Shown here: piece by piece, positions 1 through 11,324 of the stretch
Numbering within the stretch: the first letter of the stretch is position 1
Layout of the letters: each line of letters starts with the position of its first letter
Assembly (NCBI GenBank): GCA_028583605.1
Contig: CM053327.1
Location: forward strand, 7,005,316 to 7,069,315
Source of the DNA: Dastarcus helophoroides
Lineage: Eukaryota; Arthropoda; Insecta; Coleoptera; Bothrideridae
DNA: 64,000 nucleotides
Reading direction: 5' to 3'
Translations under genes and position numbers: made by a program
Notes under the pieces: generated by a model
Databases searched by the model: none
The model's input: the letters and a program-made list of their open reading frames with translations, nothing else
Told to the model about the DNA's origin: nothing

Positions 1-134
1 AACTTGTTTATATTGGTTGGTATTCCACATACAGATAAGGAAAATTTTGCATTATCCATGTAAAACGCTAAGAATTGTCCCTTCCATAGTTTTCTACGGC
101 CGGTGAAGGTATTTCCCTACTTTGACGCAGCATG
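1..134. other. AT-rich flank, no gene recognised
   Basis: No coding or RNA signature is visible. The first ~35 bases loosely resemble part of the LTR at 35315-35631 (shared GTTTATATTGGTT and ATTCCACA), so this may be an old LTR fragment, but the match is too short to be sure. Confidence 0.25.
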
Positions 135-142
135 CTCGTATC

Positions 143-1064
143 TAGTGTTGGAATAATCGAACGATTTTCAGAATCGAATACATTGAATTCGAATACTTTT
201 GAGAATCGAATAAGTATTCGAATACAAAGAATCGAATTATGGGATAACCTCACCTAAATACCTACTAGAAAAATTGTCTCGGCGGCCTATTCGAGGTATG
301 TGGTGGCGAGATATGACTTTCGATTTCACTACTTCCGTACCTATGCCTATAATTGGCAATTCCCTAATTGAATGTATTTAAATTTCTTAATATAAATAAA
401 TCTTGAAGTTTTAGAATTCACATACGTATCTTTAACTTTGATTGGATTCGCATATTGGCACTGTATTTCCAGATATTGTTAAATTTCATTATTAAAATTG
501 GGAGCCCGATTTTAAAAAGTACTTAAGCATTTCGTTATTTAATAATTTTATGAGAAGGATGAAGCAATAAATTAAAATTAGATACATATTCGAATGCATG
601 AGCGTGCGAGCATAATGCGTAGCCAACCATCCCGAATAAAATACGCATTCAATAATGCATGTCTAAGATCTCGAATACAAGAATCGGGTACAGTATTCAA
701 CATCGGAGAAGTTAAGAATCGGAGATATAGCGTAGTTAGGAGACCGATTCTATTCGCTACTCAGCATTCCAATGTTTTGTTGTATCGGACTACCACAATC
801 TCGAATACACATTTTGTATTCGAATACACATTTTGTATTCGAATACATATTTTGTATTCGAATGCAAGCAAGTACCCGATAACTTATGAATCATGCGATG
901 ATGAGATGTTGCTTGCGCTAGGCGAGAACCGATTCTATTCATATTCTCACTTCAACTCACGGAGTCTGGAAGTATTCGAATACTTAAGTTGAGAATCGGA
1001 TGTATTCGAGATCTTGGTAGAATCGAATACATCTCACAACTTGTATTCGAATAGCCCAACACTA
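143..1064. mobile_element. hAT-like non-autonomous DNA transposon, 922 bp
   Basis: The element starts TAGTGTTGG and ends CCAACACTA. The inverted ends match at 16 of the first 19 positions, and the element is flanked by a perfect 8-bp duplication CTCGTATC (135-142 and 1065-1072). An 8-bp TSD with ends fitting the hAT pattern supports that superfamily. The interior is crowded with the palindromic motif ATTCGAATAC in both orientations, concentrated near the ends, and holds three copies of a 19-bp unit at 801-857. The 132-codon ORF at 594-992 simply reads through these repeats and shows no transposase motif, so I treat the element as non-autonomous. The exact TSD implies a relatively recent insertion. 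Confidence 0.88.
801..857 (+). repeat. Three tandem 19-bp units inside the hAT-like element
   Basis: The unit TCGAATACACATTTTGTAT occurs three times at 801, 820 and 839; the third copy differs by one base (ACAT for CACAT context). A partial fourth copy follows. Each unit contains half of the ATTCGAAT palindrome that is repeated elsewhere in the element. Confidence 0.85.
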
Positions 1065-1072
1065 CTCGTATC

Positions 1073-1562
1073 TTCCAGTTTAGATGTTAGAAAAAACTCG
1101 TCGAGAGTTTTGCAACAGACTGGAATATTGTTTAGCACAGTCCGGCGGCCTATTTGAACTCCTTATATTGTAATATTTAAAGAGTTATTATGTTATATCC
1201 TTCATTAGAGTTATTATTTATTTTGTTTAGGAAATCTGGTTTATGTATTTTGGTTATCAAAGAATATTAGTTTTATTTTGCCTTAGACGTTGATTAAATC
1301 AACGCACTAAAAGGACAAGCAGCATGTGGTACGCACATTTTAATAAAATTGTTGCCTGCCAGTAGTAATCCCGTAACAAAACACGTTAGAAGCTATGATG
1401 TACTACTGAAATATCCACCAGCACTGATCGCTGCGCTCTGCGTTGAATTTTTTACACCGGTGTAGGAGAATACAAGGCTCCGCCCATCTATCCCACTATT
1501 AGCTCTCAATGTTAAATCTCTTATAAAGATTCTCCCTATGGACAGTGTTTGACTTTCCTGAT
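1073..1562. other. No gene recognised
   Basis: Unique-looking AT-rich DNA. The minus-strand ORF over 1393-1638 has no recognisable motif and overlaps an LTR-like fragment, so I do not call it a gene. Confidence 0.3.
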
Positions 1563-1660
1563 GTGTATGCTGTAATATTCGATATCTCGAAAGCCATTTC
1601 GATACATGCGTATCCCTGTAATACCTTCTAATAAACATCTGGCAAACGCTATCTATAAAC
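1563..1660 (-). mobile_element. Fragment resembling the second LTR family
   Basis: Shares AATATTCGATATCTCGAA with the LTR at 61316-61641, and the segment CTTCTAATAAACATCTGG with the 3' parts of the LTRs at 35315-35631 and 61316-61641, in the same order and spacing. No TG/CA ends or duplication are visible, so this would be a decayed partial copy. Confidence 0.4.
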
Positions 1661-2500
1661 TTTTGATTTCGCAGTTCGGTGCAATAATAATAATAAAAAC
1701 TGCGAAATTAATTATTTATTATCTTTTTGGTTTCAAAATCAAAGACAAAATGATAAATCACATTCTTGCACAAAATAGTCTTCGTGGCTTACAACACATT
1801 TTTTCACCTTGATTAATCCCATCAGTTTCCTAGATTACAAATCCACAGTTGATCCGTGGACGGGGGAATATAAAATCTTTTCGTGACTGTGAACGCAAAA
1901 TACAACGCGGCAGCTGCATGCGAAATAAACCCTTAAATTTCTAAAATATTACATTATACAAATTGCATTCAAATCAGCTCCGGGTAAAGTATCCCTTGTT
2001 CTCTTCGTTTAAGGGTAAGTCACGTTGGCCATTGCATTGTGTTTCGGCAGACCTTTTGTGCAATGCACACAAAAAGGCTTTTTCAACTGAAAAACGAACT
2101 ACGCTTTGCATCATGCAGATTAATTGGAAACTGCGATTTTGATTCCAGTATCGAATAATGTATTCGTAACAACATAGAAGATTCAATGGTAAATACTGTG
2201 CAGGTCTTCAATTTTAACAAACCGTAGACAAAATGATTAATACGAATACTTGATTAAAAAAATTAAATGCATATTGACGTTATTTTTTCAAACCTCTTTT
2301 CAAACTGCCATTGGTGTGTGTCATCCTTAATTCATAAACAATTTCTAAAGCAACTCCCTTCACATTGCCAAGAAAACTGCAATGTTGGTTTCTTCCGAGT
2401 CTGTCCTCCATTTAACGAATCATTTATGTATTTGACATTTTCTTTTTTAATTCTACCTCAATAAAAACTAATCGGTTTATGAATTAAAATTAATTAAAAT
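1661..2500. other. No gene recognised
   Basis: AT-rich, unique-looking DNA; short ORFs on both strands lack motifs. I see nothing that identifies function. Confidence 0.3.
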
Positions 2501-2565
2501 AATTTGGACTCTTCTTGCTTTTATGAAATTGAGACAAAACATATTAAGATTTCGAGATTTTCTTT

Positions 2566-2691
2566 TTATTGTCGTCTTCGTTCTGCATCTTGTTGCCTTC
2601 GTTCTTCATCCCTTTCTTCTTTGTCTTTCATCGTTGCTAATATCGCTTGCAATTGTTGTTCCATTTTGACTGATTTTGCTCTCGTTTCCAT
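2566..2691 (-). pseudogene. Gypsy-type gag N-terminal remnant (41 codons)
   Basis: On the minus strand an ATG at 2691 opens 41 codons ending in TAA at 2568-2566. The product is highly charged, rich in Glu, Gln, Arg and Lys, with heptad-like spacing suggesting a short coiled coil. This is typical of the start of insect Ty3/Gypsy Gag proteins. It lies 190 bp downstream (on the minus strand) of a putative primer-binding site and the adjoining LTR, which is the position expected for gag. After the stop the frame is lost in AT-rich DNA, and no capsid, zinc knuckle or pol is present. The call rests on position plus composition; no conserved gag motif is long enough to be certain. Confidence 0.5.
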
Positions 2692-2860
2692 AAAGTGTCC
2701 TAGAATGTTCAAGATTATTCTTGAGGTGCCCCGTATAAACTATTTTTCAGTTTATAACGTCCGTGATAAAGTTTAAATTCAATTATCACTACGATTCACT
2801 AACACAATAATTCGGAACCTCGCACGAATTCCTTCAAGAAATAAGCACAATCCACAAAAC

Positions 2861-2880
2861 TAATCCAGCTTTTGACACCA
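2861..2880 (-). promoter_or_regulatory. Retrotransposon primer-binding site, tRNA-Leu type
   Basis: Two bases inside the LTR edge, the minus strand reads TGGTGTCAAAAGCTGG, starting with the TGG that pairs with a tRNA CCA end. TGGTGTCA matches the 3' end of tRNA-Leu. Its location fixes the orientation of the element: LTR at 2883-3215, then PBS, then gag, reading leftward. Confidence 0.6.
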
Positions 2881-2882
2881 GT

Positions 2883-3215
2883 TGTGGCGTGTTATGGGTT
2901 CGAAAATTAAAACTTCGTGAATTGTAAACACCTTGTTCTAAACTTATTTCGGAACACTACAATTATGATTTACTTAATTATTAGACTATCTGACTAACTA
3001 ACTGACTAACTGAGGGAAATACGACTGCGTATTTATACCGTTCCGATTTTCTAGAACTATCTCCTACAGATAGGATTATCGCTTGCGGAAACGTCTGGAG
3101 CGCTTATCTGCCGTATGATTCATACTCGCGGCAGCTTCGCCTAATCAAATGTTTCTAGAGAGTTCCTTACACTACACAATCACTAATAGAAATTTTATAA
3201 CTACAGTTTGTCACA
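2883..3215 (-). mobile_element. 5' LTR of a truncated Ty3/Gypsy-like element
   Basis: Homologous along its length to the solo LTRs at 7697-7982 and 26806-27185. Shared blocks include GTTCGAAAATTAAAACTTCG, CTAACTGACTAACTGAGGG, the GCTTATCTGCCGTATGATTC region and the terminal TTGTCACA. The outer side is followed by ATAT (3216-3219), the target seen for the solo copies, while the inner side runs into a PBS. This is therefore an LTR still attached to internal sequence, with the rest of the element lost to the left. A TATA box (minus strand TATAAATACG) followed by TCAGTTAGTCAGTT initiator-like repeats suggests the promoter. Confidence 0.75.
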
Positions 3216-3225
3216 ATATTGTAGG

Positions 3226-3370
3226 TCAAGTTCCTCTTAAGTACAGCATAAAAGGGTCAACGTAATTCGCTTTTACTTTTGAGAAAAATTATTTTAACGA
3301 AAAGTTTTTTCTTTTCATTTCATAGAAATTGTTTAATTGTGTTTTGCTCTTTATTCAAATGATGCATGGG
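3226..3370 (+). repeat. Dispersed ~140 bp repeat, copy 1
   Basis: Matches the minus strand of 49195-49338: shared blocks are GTCAAGTTCCTCTTAAGT, TAAAAGGGT and ACGAAAAGTTTTTTCTTTTC. The LTR at 2883-3215 sits at its edge, so this repeat was probably the insertion target. Identity unknown. Confidence 0.6.
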
Positions 3371-3482
3371 AACGCTGTCAGTTAAGTCTCAGAAATGTCA
3401 ATACCCAAGAAAAATAATCACTGTTTAAATTCAATGTGAAATAGCTGAAAATTAGCTAGAAGCTACAAAACCATGAATATAA

Positions 3483-5983
3483 ATATTCTTTATGGTAGAT
3501 TGTTATTGTTCGGAAACATTCATAGGCGTAGCTAGAATAGGGCAGGATGGGGCGCCTGCTTCCCTCTAGTTCATGCAGCAAACCAAAAATTTATGTATTC
3601 AACTGGGGGACCAAACATTTTCTTTCCATCTTCAAAATTCATTCTTTCCTTGAAATATTTTTTCTAAATTCCGATTTTTTCCCAAATTTCATATTTTTTT
3701 AATTAAATTTAACCTTTTTTTTTGAAATTTTGCATTTATTCATAAAAGTCTACTTCTTTTTTTCCTATAAAACTTTCAAATTTTTATTTAAAAGTTAGTC
3801 GTTTTTTTCCGAAATTTCACCATTTCTGGTAATTCGACTTTTTTTGAAAATTTGAATTATTTTTAATTCTGCAAACTTTAACTTGTTTATTAAAATTTGC
3901 GTTTTCATCGAAATTTGGTCGATCTTCTGATGAAAAAAGTATATTTTCTTGAAATTTAATTTTTTTTTTAAGAAAATTGCGAAAAAATTTTCTGTAAGTT
4001 TCAATTTGTTTCTGACGCCACATGGGGCAAGGTAGGGCGCCTGAAAATAAATATTCACTCAGGAAATTTCCCCTTTTTTCTTAAAATTCGCTTTTTTTCG
4101 TAATTTCGATAAAATCTGACTCTTTCCGGAAAATCTTAAATTTTCACTAACAAATTAAACGCTTTTGCTCAAAATTTAAATCTTTTTCGCAGAATTTCAA
4201 TCATTTGCTCTTAATTTTGTCTTTTTCTCAAAGTTTAGATTATTTTTTTCAAAATTTCAACTTTTTTTCTTAAAATTTAACTTTCCCTGGAACATTTTGA
4301 ATTTTTTGTCCTTTTCAAAGTATTCCTGAAATTTGTTTTTTTTATTTCGATAATTTTCTGAACATTTAGCTATTTTTGAAAATTTAGAATCTAATGTTTT
4401 GGAAATTTCGCTGGTTTCTTTTTCATGAAATTTTTAATTTTATCCCAGTATCCGATATTTTATGTTTTCTTGGTAAATTAGTCTCTTTTCGAAAAATTTT
4501 TAACTTTTCTCTTAAAATAGTCTTTATACTAAACTTTTTTCTCAGGATTCGACTTTTTCCAAATTTTGATTTTATTGTCAAAATTCTACTTTTTAAACTT
4601 TTGTTTCAAAAATCGTTTATTTCTTTCGAAATTCCGCAATTTTTGTTAATATTTGTCATTCTTAACAAATTTCCAGTTTTTTCTCAAAATGTGATGTTTT
4701 ATGGTTCTGAAAATGTTTTCTTTCTAAATTAGATCAAAATGTTGTTAAAAATGCTGAGAAAAATAACTAAGGATTTAGAGAAAATGTTTTTTTCTAAATT
4801 CAACGTTTTTACTGAATTTTAAATTGTGGGAACAATGTTTTTGGAGATTGAAATTTTTTTTTAAATTCGACTTTCACAAAATTAGACCAATAAAAATTTT
4901 AATTTTTTCGAATTTTGGACATTTTTCGAGCTTTTGTAAAATGTTAGGTTTTTATTTTCAATATGATTTACTGAAAACTCCGAATTTTTGAAATTTTTTT
5001 CTTCGAAATTCGTCTTTTTCGAAATTACAAGTTTATTTTCAAAATTCCAATTTTGATCCCAAAATTGGATTTTTTCTTGGAAAGTTGAAATATTTTCTAG
5101 AAAGTGCGATCTTTTTCATTTAATTTCTTCAAATTGTACGTATTTTTTTAAAAGTAGTGATTTTTTCGAAGTCCGTTTTGTTAATTATCTATTTTTTCTT
5201 AATTTCTTTTTAAATTTGATTCCCAGTGATTTGAAATTATTGTTCGAAATTTATCTTATTCTGCAAATTTGACTTTTATCTCAAAATTCGATATATTCTG
5301 TTTCTAGACATTTCCATTTAAAATTGATTTTTTTTTTGAAAATTTCAACTTTTTCACAGAATTCGTTTATTTTATGAAAACTGGATCAAAATTTTAATAG
5401 AAATCCAAGTCTAAGAATAATATTTTTAGGAAATTTTGAAAAAGAGATTTCTTGTAAAAATTTCAAGAATATGTTAAATAAAATAAAAATTGTGAGAGGA
5501 ATATTTTTAAAAGTGGAATTATTTTTTTATTTAAATTTGACTTCTTATGGAAATTGCCACATTTTCACAAGAATCGACCTTTGAAAATTTCGTCCTTTTT
5601 TTGACATTTCCGTTTTTTCCAAATTTTGAGTTTTCTTGAAGTTTTTTTGATAGATTTCTTAAATCTGAAAATTCGATTTCCTTAGTTCGTGTAGTTTTCA
5701 AGTCAAAATATATGTACAATTATTACTTAGCCGGAAGGTTTTCTTCTTTTGTCCATGCATTTGTCAGAATGTTTCTTGCCTCCCCTTGAAGAAAATTCTA
5801 TCTACGCCCATGGAAACATTATGTCTATTAATTTTATTTACCATATTATGAGGTGAGTTTTAAGAATTTAGATATCATGTAATCATTTCAAAAAATATTA
5901 AGGAATATTGTCAACTTCCATTAATAAAAACTTAAATATTTCCAAACCGGATTGCAGAAATGTTAAATAAAATTAATAAACAC
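3483..5983. mobile_element. Penelope-like fold-back remnant split by a family A element
   Basis: The left part (3483-3520) and the right part (5821-5983) match the two ends of the hammerhead palindrome at 59285-60594: TTCTTTATGGTAGA...CGGAAACATT at the left, and AAATATTTCCAAACCGG...GAAATGTTAAATAAAATT at the right. GAATATAA flanks it on both sides (3475-3482, 5984-5991), consistent with an insertion duplication. Without the nested 2.3 kb element it would be only about 200 bp, and no hammerhead core remains. Confidence 0.6.
3521..5812 (+). mobile_element. Family A TIR element (non-autonomous), 2292 bp
   Basis: Starts CATAGGCGTAGCTAGAAT and ends in the near-perfect inverse ATTCTATCTACGCCCATG (16 of 18), with an exact 8-bp duplication GAAACATT at 3513-3520 and 5813-5820. 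The interior is not coding. It is an uninterrupted series of degenerate motifs of the type TTTTTCTCAAAATTTCGAC, T-rich on this strand. An island at about 4012-4060 resembles the left terminus again. The last ~110 bp are conserved with other copies (AAATATATGTACAATTATTACTTAGCC region). TSD length fits hAT, P or Merlin; the ends do not let me choose. ORFs inside (for example 4394-4732) are compositional artefacts. Confidence 0.85.
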
Positions 5984-5991
5984 GAATATAA

Positions 5992-7692
5992 GACAGTGTA
6001 AGGAAACATAATACTAAGAAAATTGTCGTGGAAATAGAAGCTGCACAAATTACGCACTAACTTTAACCTGAAAATTTGGCCTTTATATCCCTACAGTAAG
6101 TTCACTAAACAACCGCTGTAACTGGTCATATATTGGAATTGCAGTATGATAAGAAATATTTTTTTTGTGCAGCGCACGTGGCATTAAGTATGTTTATGTT
6201 GGGAATAATTTTGGAAAGAAAAGTAAATTTTTATGTGTTGCGCTTGAAGACAAGCTTTCGCTTTTCTGCGAAAATTTAACTGTAAACTATAAAACCAGTT
6301 CCACTGGTATGCAATTTTGATTTTACCAACGATTTTAACTTAGAAGTGACTCGTGTCTGTTTACATAGATCACTTGTGCCAAAATATTCGATCTCTAGAC
6401 AGTTCGGGAGCGGACACCTACGTGTGAGTCGATTCAGCCGCTGGGGAAAGCCTCTGGTAATAAATTCTTAGAACGTCTAGTAAATTCTAGAATTTAATTT
6501 AAAGAGATCGTTGCGGTTACTAATAACTAACAGAATATACGCAGTTTGTTACAGAATCAAGATATAAAGTCTTATTATAATGTGAGAATATAAAAAAAGA
6601 TCGTTCAGCCTTCCTCTTTTGCTGGAATGCTTTTATGAAATTAATACAAATTCGCTTTGCTATGAAGGCCTTACGAAAGAAAAAGAATCTCGCTCATTTG
6701 CATCGCCCAAGTAATTCTAAATTTATTTGTCATGAAACGCCAACGGTTCCAAATCCAACAGTTGTTTTAGACCTACAGTGAAGAGAACCAGCATCTGCCG
6801 ATCGTCCAATTCGATAATCAATGGGTCCTCGCAGATTAGTTTAACTTAAAAACCATAAGAAATAAGATACCCATTGGTAGACTGCATTAAAGAACTTAAC
6901 TAATAGTTCCGAGTTGCTCCAAATGTCTGTTATTTGGTTTCGCTAGGTAAAGGTAAAATAACACCGCTAATTTATCGCCGGAACGGGGCGGACCTTTTCA
7001 ATTTTGTCTGGGTTTATTGTGAACTTTGGCGCTTTTGCGTTTTAAGTCGCTTTTGGCGTGCTTTCGAATGGAAAGCGACCAGGACGGACATTTATTATCC
7101 TCGGTATGTAATTTTGTGGCCGCTGATATCCCAAATAGGCGACATGGTTGACATTTGCTCTTTGGCGCACTTCTAACAAATGTTAGACGATAATGGGCAG
7201 GCATCATCATTATTGGCAATTTTTATGGAAATTATATCGTAATCATAGCATAATAAACATATGGTGTTGTTTTTGGTCAATTCGAATTCGGCGCTCTCCA
7301 CATCAAGTGGCCTAATTTGTAGGTTAAAGTGACCGCTGTTTGAAGACTGAAGTCTAAATTAGACAAAAAAAAATCTTTTTAAGAAAACGTCGAACTTATG
7401 TGTTCAAGATCGAAATTTTAGAAAAAAAGTAAAATACATTTTAAGAATAATGTCAAAATTAAAAAAGACCCAGTTTAAAATTTTCCCTTTGGAGTAAAAA
7501 AGTCTAACGAATTTAAAGAGTATAAAAAATTAAAAACATATTCGTAATGGATCAGAAAATTAGCTTCCAAAAAAAAATTGACATATCCGCATTAAATAAT
7601 TTGTATTTTTTTTCAATAAAAACAAAAAATGAAGAGAAACAGTTACTATAGTTTAAAACCATGTGTATTGTACTAAGAAAGATAAAGCGACT
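5992..7692. other. Intergenic or intronic, with a GC-richer island
   Basis: No gene recognised. A 39-codon ORF at about 6664-6783 (+) has no motif. The stretch about 6930-7240 is distinctly less AT-biased and lacks repeat signatures, so it is a candidate single-copy segment; its ORFs on both strands show no family resemblance. Confidence 0.3.
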
Positions 7693-7696
7693 ATAT

Positions 7697-7982
7697 TGTT
7701 GCGCGTTATCGGTTCGAAAATTAAAACTTCGCGAATTGTAACACTTTATTTACTTGACTAACCAACTAACTGAATAATTACTTGACTAACAGAGGGAAAG
7801 ACGACCGCGTATATAGGTACCGTTCCGGTTTCTAGAACGGACGTAGCAATAAGACTTATCGCTTACGGATACATCTAAAGCCCTTATCTGACGTATGATT
7901 CATTCTCGCGGCCGCTTCCCGTTATCAAATGTTTCTAGAGAATTTCTTAATAATACAAATTTTATAACTACATTTTGTTACA
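7697..7982 (-). mobile_element. Solo LTR of the Ty3/Gypsy-like element, 286 bp
   Basis: Begins TGTTGCGCGTTATCGG and ends TTTTGTTACA, flanked on both sides by ATAT (7693-7696, 7983-7986), a 4-bp duplication typical of Gypsy integrases of the 17.6/297 type. Closely related to the LTR at 2883-3215. No internal sequence, so a solo LTR left by LTR-LTR recombination. Strand inferred from the attached PBS in the 2883-3215 copy. Confidence 0.85.
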
Positions 7983-8057
7983 ATATGTATTTTTAAAACG
8001 TACGTGCTCCTTGTGTAAATAAATCCATTAATACCAATGATATTGATATTGGAATAG

Positions 8058-8480
8058 GAACACTCTGGTTCTCTAAGGCCTAAAAAATGTCGGGTTCAAA
8101 GATATGCTGGAAAAGTTCTTGCTTCAGTGTTTTGGAATCGCCATGATGTAATGGTCATTGACTACCTTGATGAGGCAATTGGGAATTATTATTCGACGTT
8201 ATTGACCACTCTACGGGAAAAAATTAAAAAGAAAAGCCGCGGAAAGTTGTTCAAAGGTGTTTTGTTTTTACAGGACAATGCTTCTGCAAACAATTCGTGA
8301 TTTGGAGTTCAAGTTACTGAAACTCCTCCCTTTATCCACCAGATGTGGCATCGTCCAACAATAATCTCTTTCCTTAACTAAAAAATATTTTCTTCCAACG
8401 AAGAGGTTATAGAAGCTGTGGAGGCCTGATACGCAGAGCAAGATAGAACTTTTTTTTTTGAAAGATGTAGAGGCGATGCT
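8058..8480 (+). pseudogene. mariner transposase fragment (catalytic core remnant)
   Basis: A frame open from 8058 to a TGA at 8298-8300 encodes 80 residues with the mariner pattern around the first half of the catalytic core: RPKK..VQ, then AGKVLASVFW, a YY..LL..LREKIK block, and KGVLFLQDNA, where the Asp is the second catalytic residue. After the stop, shifted frames continue the family pattern: a YPPDVASSN segment corresponds to the usual YSPDLAPSD, so the third catalytic Asp is replaced by Asn, and EEVIEAVEA...EQDRTFF follows with another in-frame stop. The N-terminal helix-turn-helix half and the first catalytic Asp are missing. In mariner proteins these Asp residues coordinate the metal ions for cut-and-paste transposition; this copy is dead. 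No TIRs were found around it. Confidence 0.85.
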
Positions 8481-10541
8481 GATTCGCTGTAATAAATGTA
8501 TTAAATAAAGAGAAAAATATGTTGAATAATGAAATATTTTGACTATCAGATTTTGTTTGCTTTTACTGTAGACTAAGAATTTTTTAACACATCCTCGTGG
8601 CACAACTGTACACTATAAGAATTTTTGTGTGTAGGCATTTTTTTGTACAAAATACTTTGTCCTCAAACATGGGCATAGGCAGGATTTCGTACAGGGGGGA
8701 AAGGGTAACAATCTGAAAAAACATGAAAAAAAAAAAAGAAATCCGAAAAACCTACCGGCACTGAGTATATGTATATTTTCACTTAACTGCTCAAACTGGG
8801 GGGTAAAATTTGCAGAAAATCGAATCTAAAATAAAAACCGAACCTTCCGAAAACTTCGAAAAATGTCGAAATTTTGAAGAGAAAAGGTTGAAATTTTCAA
8901 AAGTCGTATTTTGTAAAAAAAAGTGGCAAAAAGTTCAATAATATAAAATATTTCTCTCAGAATTTTTACTTTAAACCAATTTTGTCATAATCTTGAAATT
9001 CAAAATAAATCTTTTTCTCGGAATATCTTATGAATTTTATTCTCTGATTTTTTTAATTAAAATGTTCCAATTTTGAAAAAATAAGGAATTTTGAAAGAGC
9101 CGAAATTTTGAAAAAACGATCCATTGTAAGTAGAGATTTCTAGAAATATCACATTTTAAAATAAAAGTCAAAATTTACAGATAAAAACACATTTTGAAAA
9201 ACATAAATTTTTGGAAAGTCAAATTTAAAAAAAAAGTTTTTAGAAAAAGTCGCATATTAAAAAAAATTGAAAAATTAGCGATTTTTGAAAAATACCATCA
9301 AAAATCGAGAAAAAGGTCGAAATTTCTAGAAGAAGATACAACATTTCCAAGAGAAAGTTTACTTGTGGAAGGAAACAGTGGAATTTTTAAGAATAATTTC
9401 GAAAGAGATGAATTCGGTAAAAAAAATTTAGGAACAAGTTGGAATTTAAAAAAAATCAAATTTGAAATAAATACCTAACCTATCGTAAAAGTCGAAAAAT
9501 TTTGAAAATTCGAAAAAAATAACATTTGCAAAGGTCAAATTTTGTGAAAAACAGACACAATTCTTAAAAATAGTAAAAATTTTTCCACTGTAAGTGGAAA
9601 TTTCCAGAGACATAAAATATCGTATTTTGAAGTAAAAGTCAAAATTTCGAGAAAAGGACAAATTTTGAGAAACTTTGAGATATTTAAACTTAAAAAAAAT
9701 TTGAAAAGGCCGAATATTAAAAATATATATTTCGAAAAAATAATGATTTTTAAAAAATATCATCGGAATGCCAAAAAAGGTAGAAATTTCTTGAAGAAAT
9801 TTCGGAGTTTCCAAGACAAAGTTCAATTTTGAGAGAAGAGTACTTTCTAAAGCGACGAATTTCGAGAAACAAACCCAGTTTTGGAAGTCGAACTTTTAAA
9901 AAAAAAAACATATTCTACATAAAAACGCAAACTCCTGGAAAAATTTAAAAAGATGTTTAAAATTTGACAAATGTGTGTATTTCCAAAGATTGAATATCAT
10001 GAAAAATATCACAATTTTCAAAAAAGCTCGTCGATTCCTAAAAAAAATCTCAATTTCCAAATAGATTTGTCTAAAGATTTTTACTTCTTTATTCCAATGT
10101 TAATATAAAATTTAAATTTCAGTAAAAAATTGAATGTTCAAGAAGTCTTTTTCTCTAAATTTTCCAAAAATATTTTTCTTGACATTTTTACTTTTTATAA
10201 CGTACCGGTTTGATTTAGAGAAAAGAGACGAATTTTGAGAAAACTGAAATTTCAAAATAAAGCCAATTTCGAAGAAAAAGTCGACATTTTCAGAAACTAA
10301 TACATCACGGTTTGAGACAATAAAAGTCTAAATTTAAAAAAAATTTAAAGAATTTTGAGAAACATGTGTGTAAATTCCGAAATCAAATTTAAAAAGTTAA
10401 AAATTTTAAAAAACGGCTAATGTTAAGAAAAGGGGTGGAATTTTGACAAAAACATGTTTAAAAAAAAAAGAGTTTAAATAGAATTTTAAGAATAAATTCA
10501 AAATTTCGAAAAAAAAAGACGAATTTACACTAATTTAAGAG

Positions 10542-10733
10542 TTTTGGTGGAACGGACTGGTCCTTGGTTATTTTCAAAAATTAAAATACAAATCTTGTCT
10601 CCTGAAACCAAGAAGACTTAAAAAACATAACAGAGGTTGCTCTAACGCGCTTGGTTATCGAAACGCGTTAGAGAAACCTCTGTTGTGTTTTTTAAGCCTT
10701 CGTTTCACGGGACAAGATTTGTATTTCAATTTT
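10542..10733. mobile_element. Hairpin element with long TSD (copy A)
   Basis: Two ~75 bp arms (blocks CAAATCTTGTCTCCTG, AACATAACAGAGGTTGC, TCTAACGCG and their inverses) surround a short loop, preceded by the family head GGTGGAACGGACTGGTCC. TAATTTAAGAG (10531-10541) recurs as TAATTTTAAGAG (10734-10745), an 11-12 bp duplication with one indel. Same family as 32061-32212, 50845-51014 and 52928-53158. Long variable TSDs point to target-primed reverse transcription rather than cut-and-paste. Confidence 0.75.
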
Positions 10734-11324
10734 TAATTTTAAGAGAAAAAGTCGCATTTTTCAGAAAAATTAAAAATCGGATTTTGGGATAAAAATAAAA
10801 CCATCGATAGAAACCGAACTTTAAGTAACTAGCCAAATTACCAAAAAGTCTTCTAAAAATTAAAATCTTCAGAAACATCTGATTCGGAAAAATACCGAAA
10901 TTTCGAAAAAAAGTAATATCAGGAAAACAGTCGAAATTTCAAGAAAAACTACCAAAAAAAGCAAAATAAAAAAATAGAAATTCGCTGGAAAAAGTCGAGC
11001 TTTAAAAAATAGGTTTGAAAATAGTCATTTATGACAAAAAAACGAATCTTGAAAAAATCAAACTTAAAAAAAAAGAGGAATTTTGAAGAAAAGGATTTAG
11101 ATTTCCAGGATCGCATTTTAAGATAAAACTCAAATAAATTTTAGAAATAAAAATGGATCTTAAGAAAAATATCGAAATTTCGATTTTTGTTTAATTCATT
11201 TTAATTTCTGGAAATATGGAATTTTTCTTGGGATTTTAAAATACAAAAACGAATTTTAAAAAATTCGAAATTTTAAGATCGAAATTTCGAGAAACAGGTC
11301 GAAATTTAGTAGCCACTCAAAATT

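Noticed and set aside
594..992. 132-codon ORF
   Set aside because: It lies wholly inside the TSD-bounded hAT-like element and translates its ATTCGAATAC repeats; no transposase motif.
4394..4732. 112-codon Phe/Leu/Ile-rich ORF resembling a membrane protein
   Set aside because: Product of T-rich quasi-repeat; many similar ORFs occur in every family A-C interior, in all frames.
9446..9826. 126-codon Phe-rich minus-strand ORF
   Set aside because: Same compositional artefact, on the T-rich strand of an inverted family A copy.
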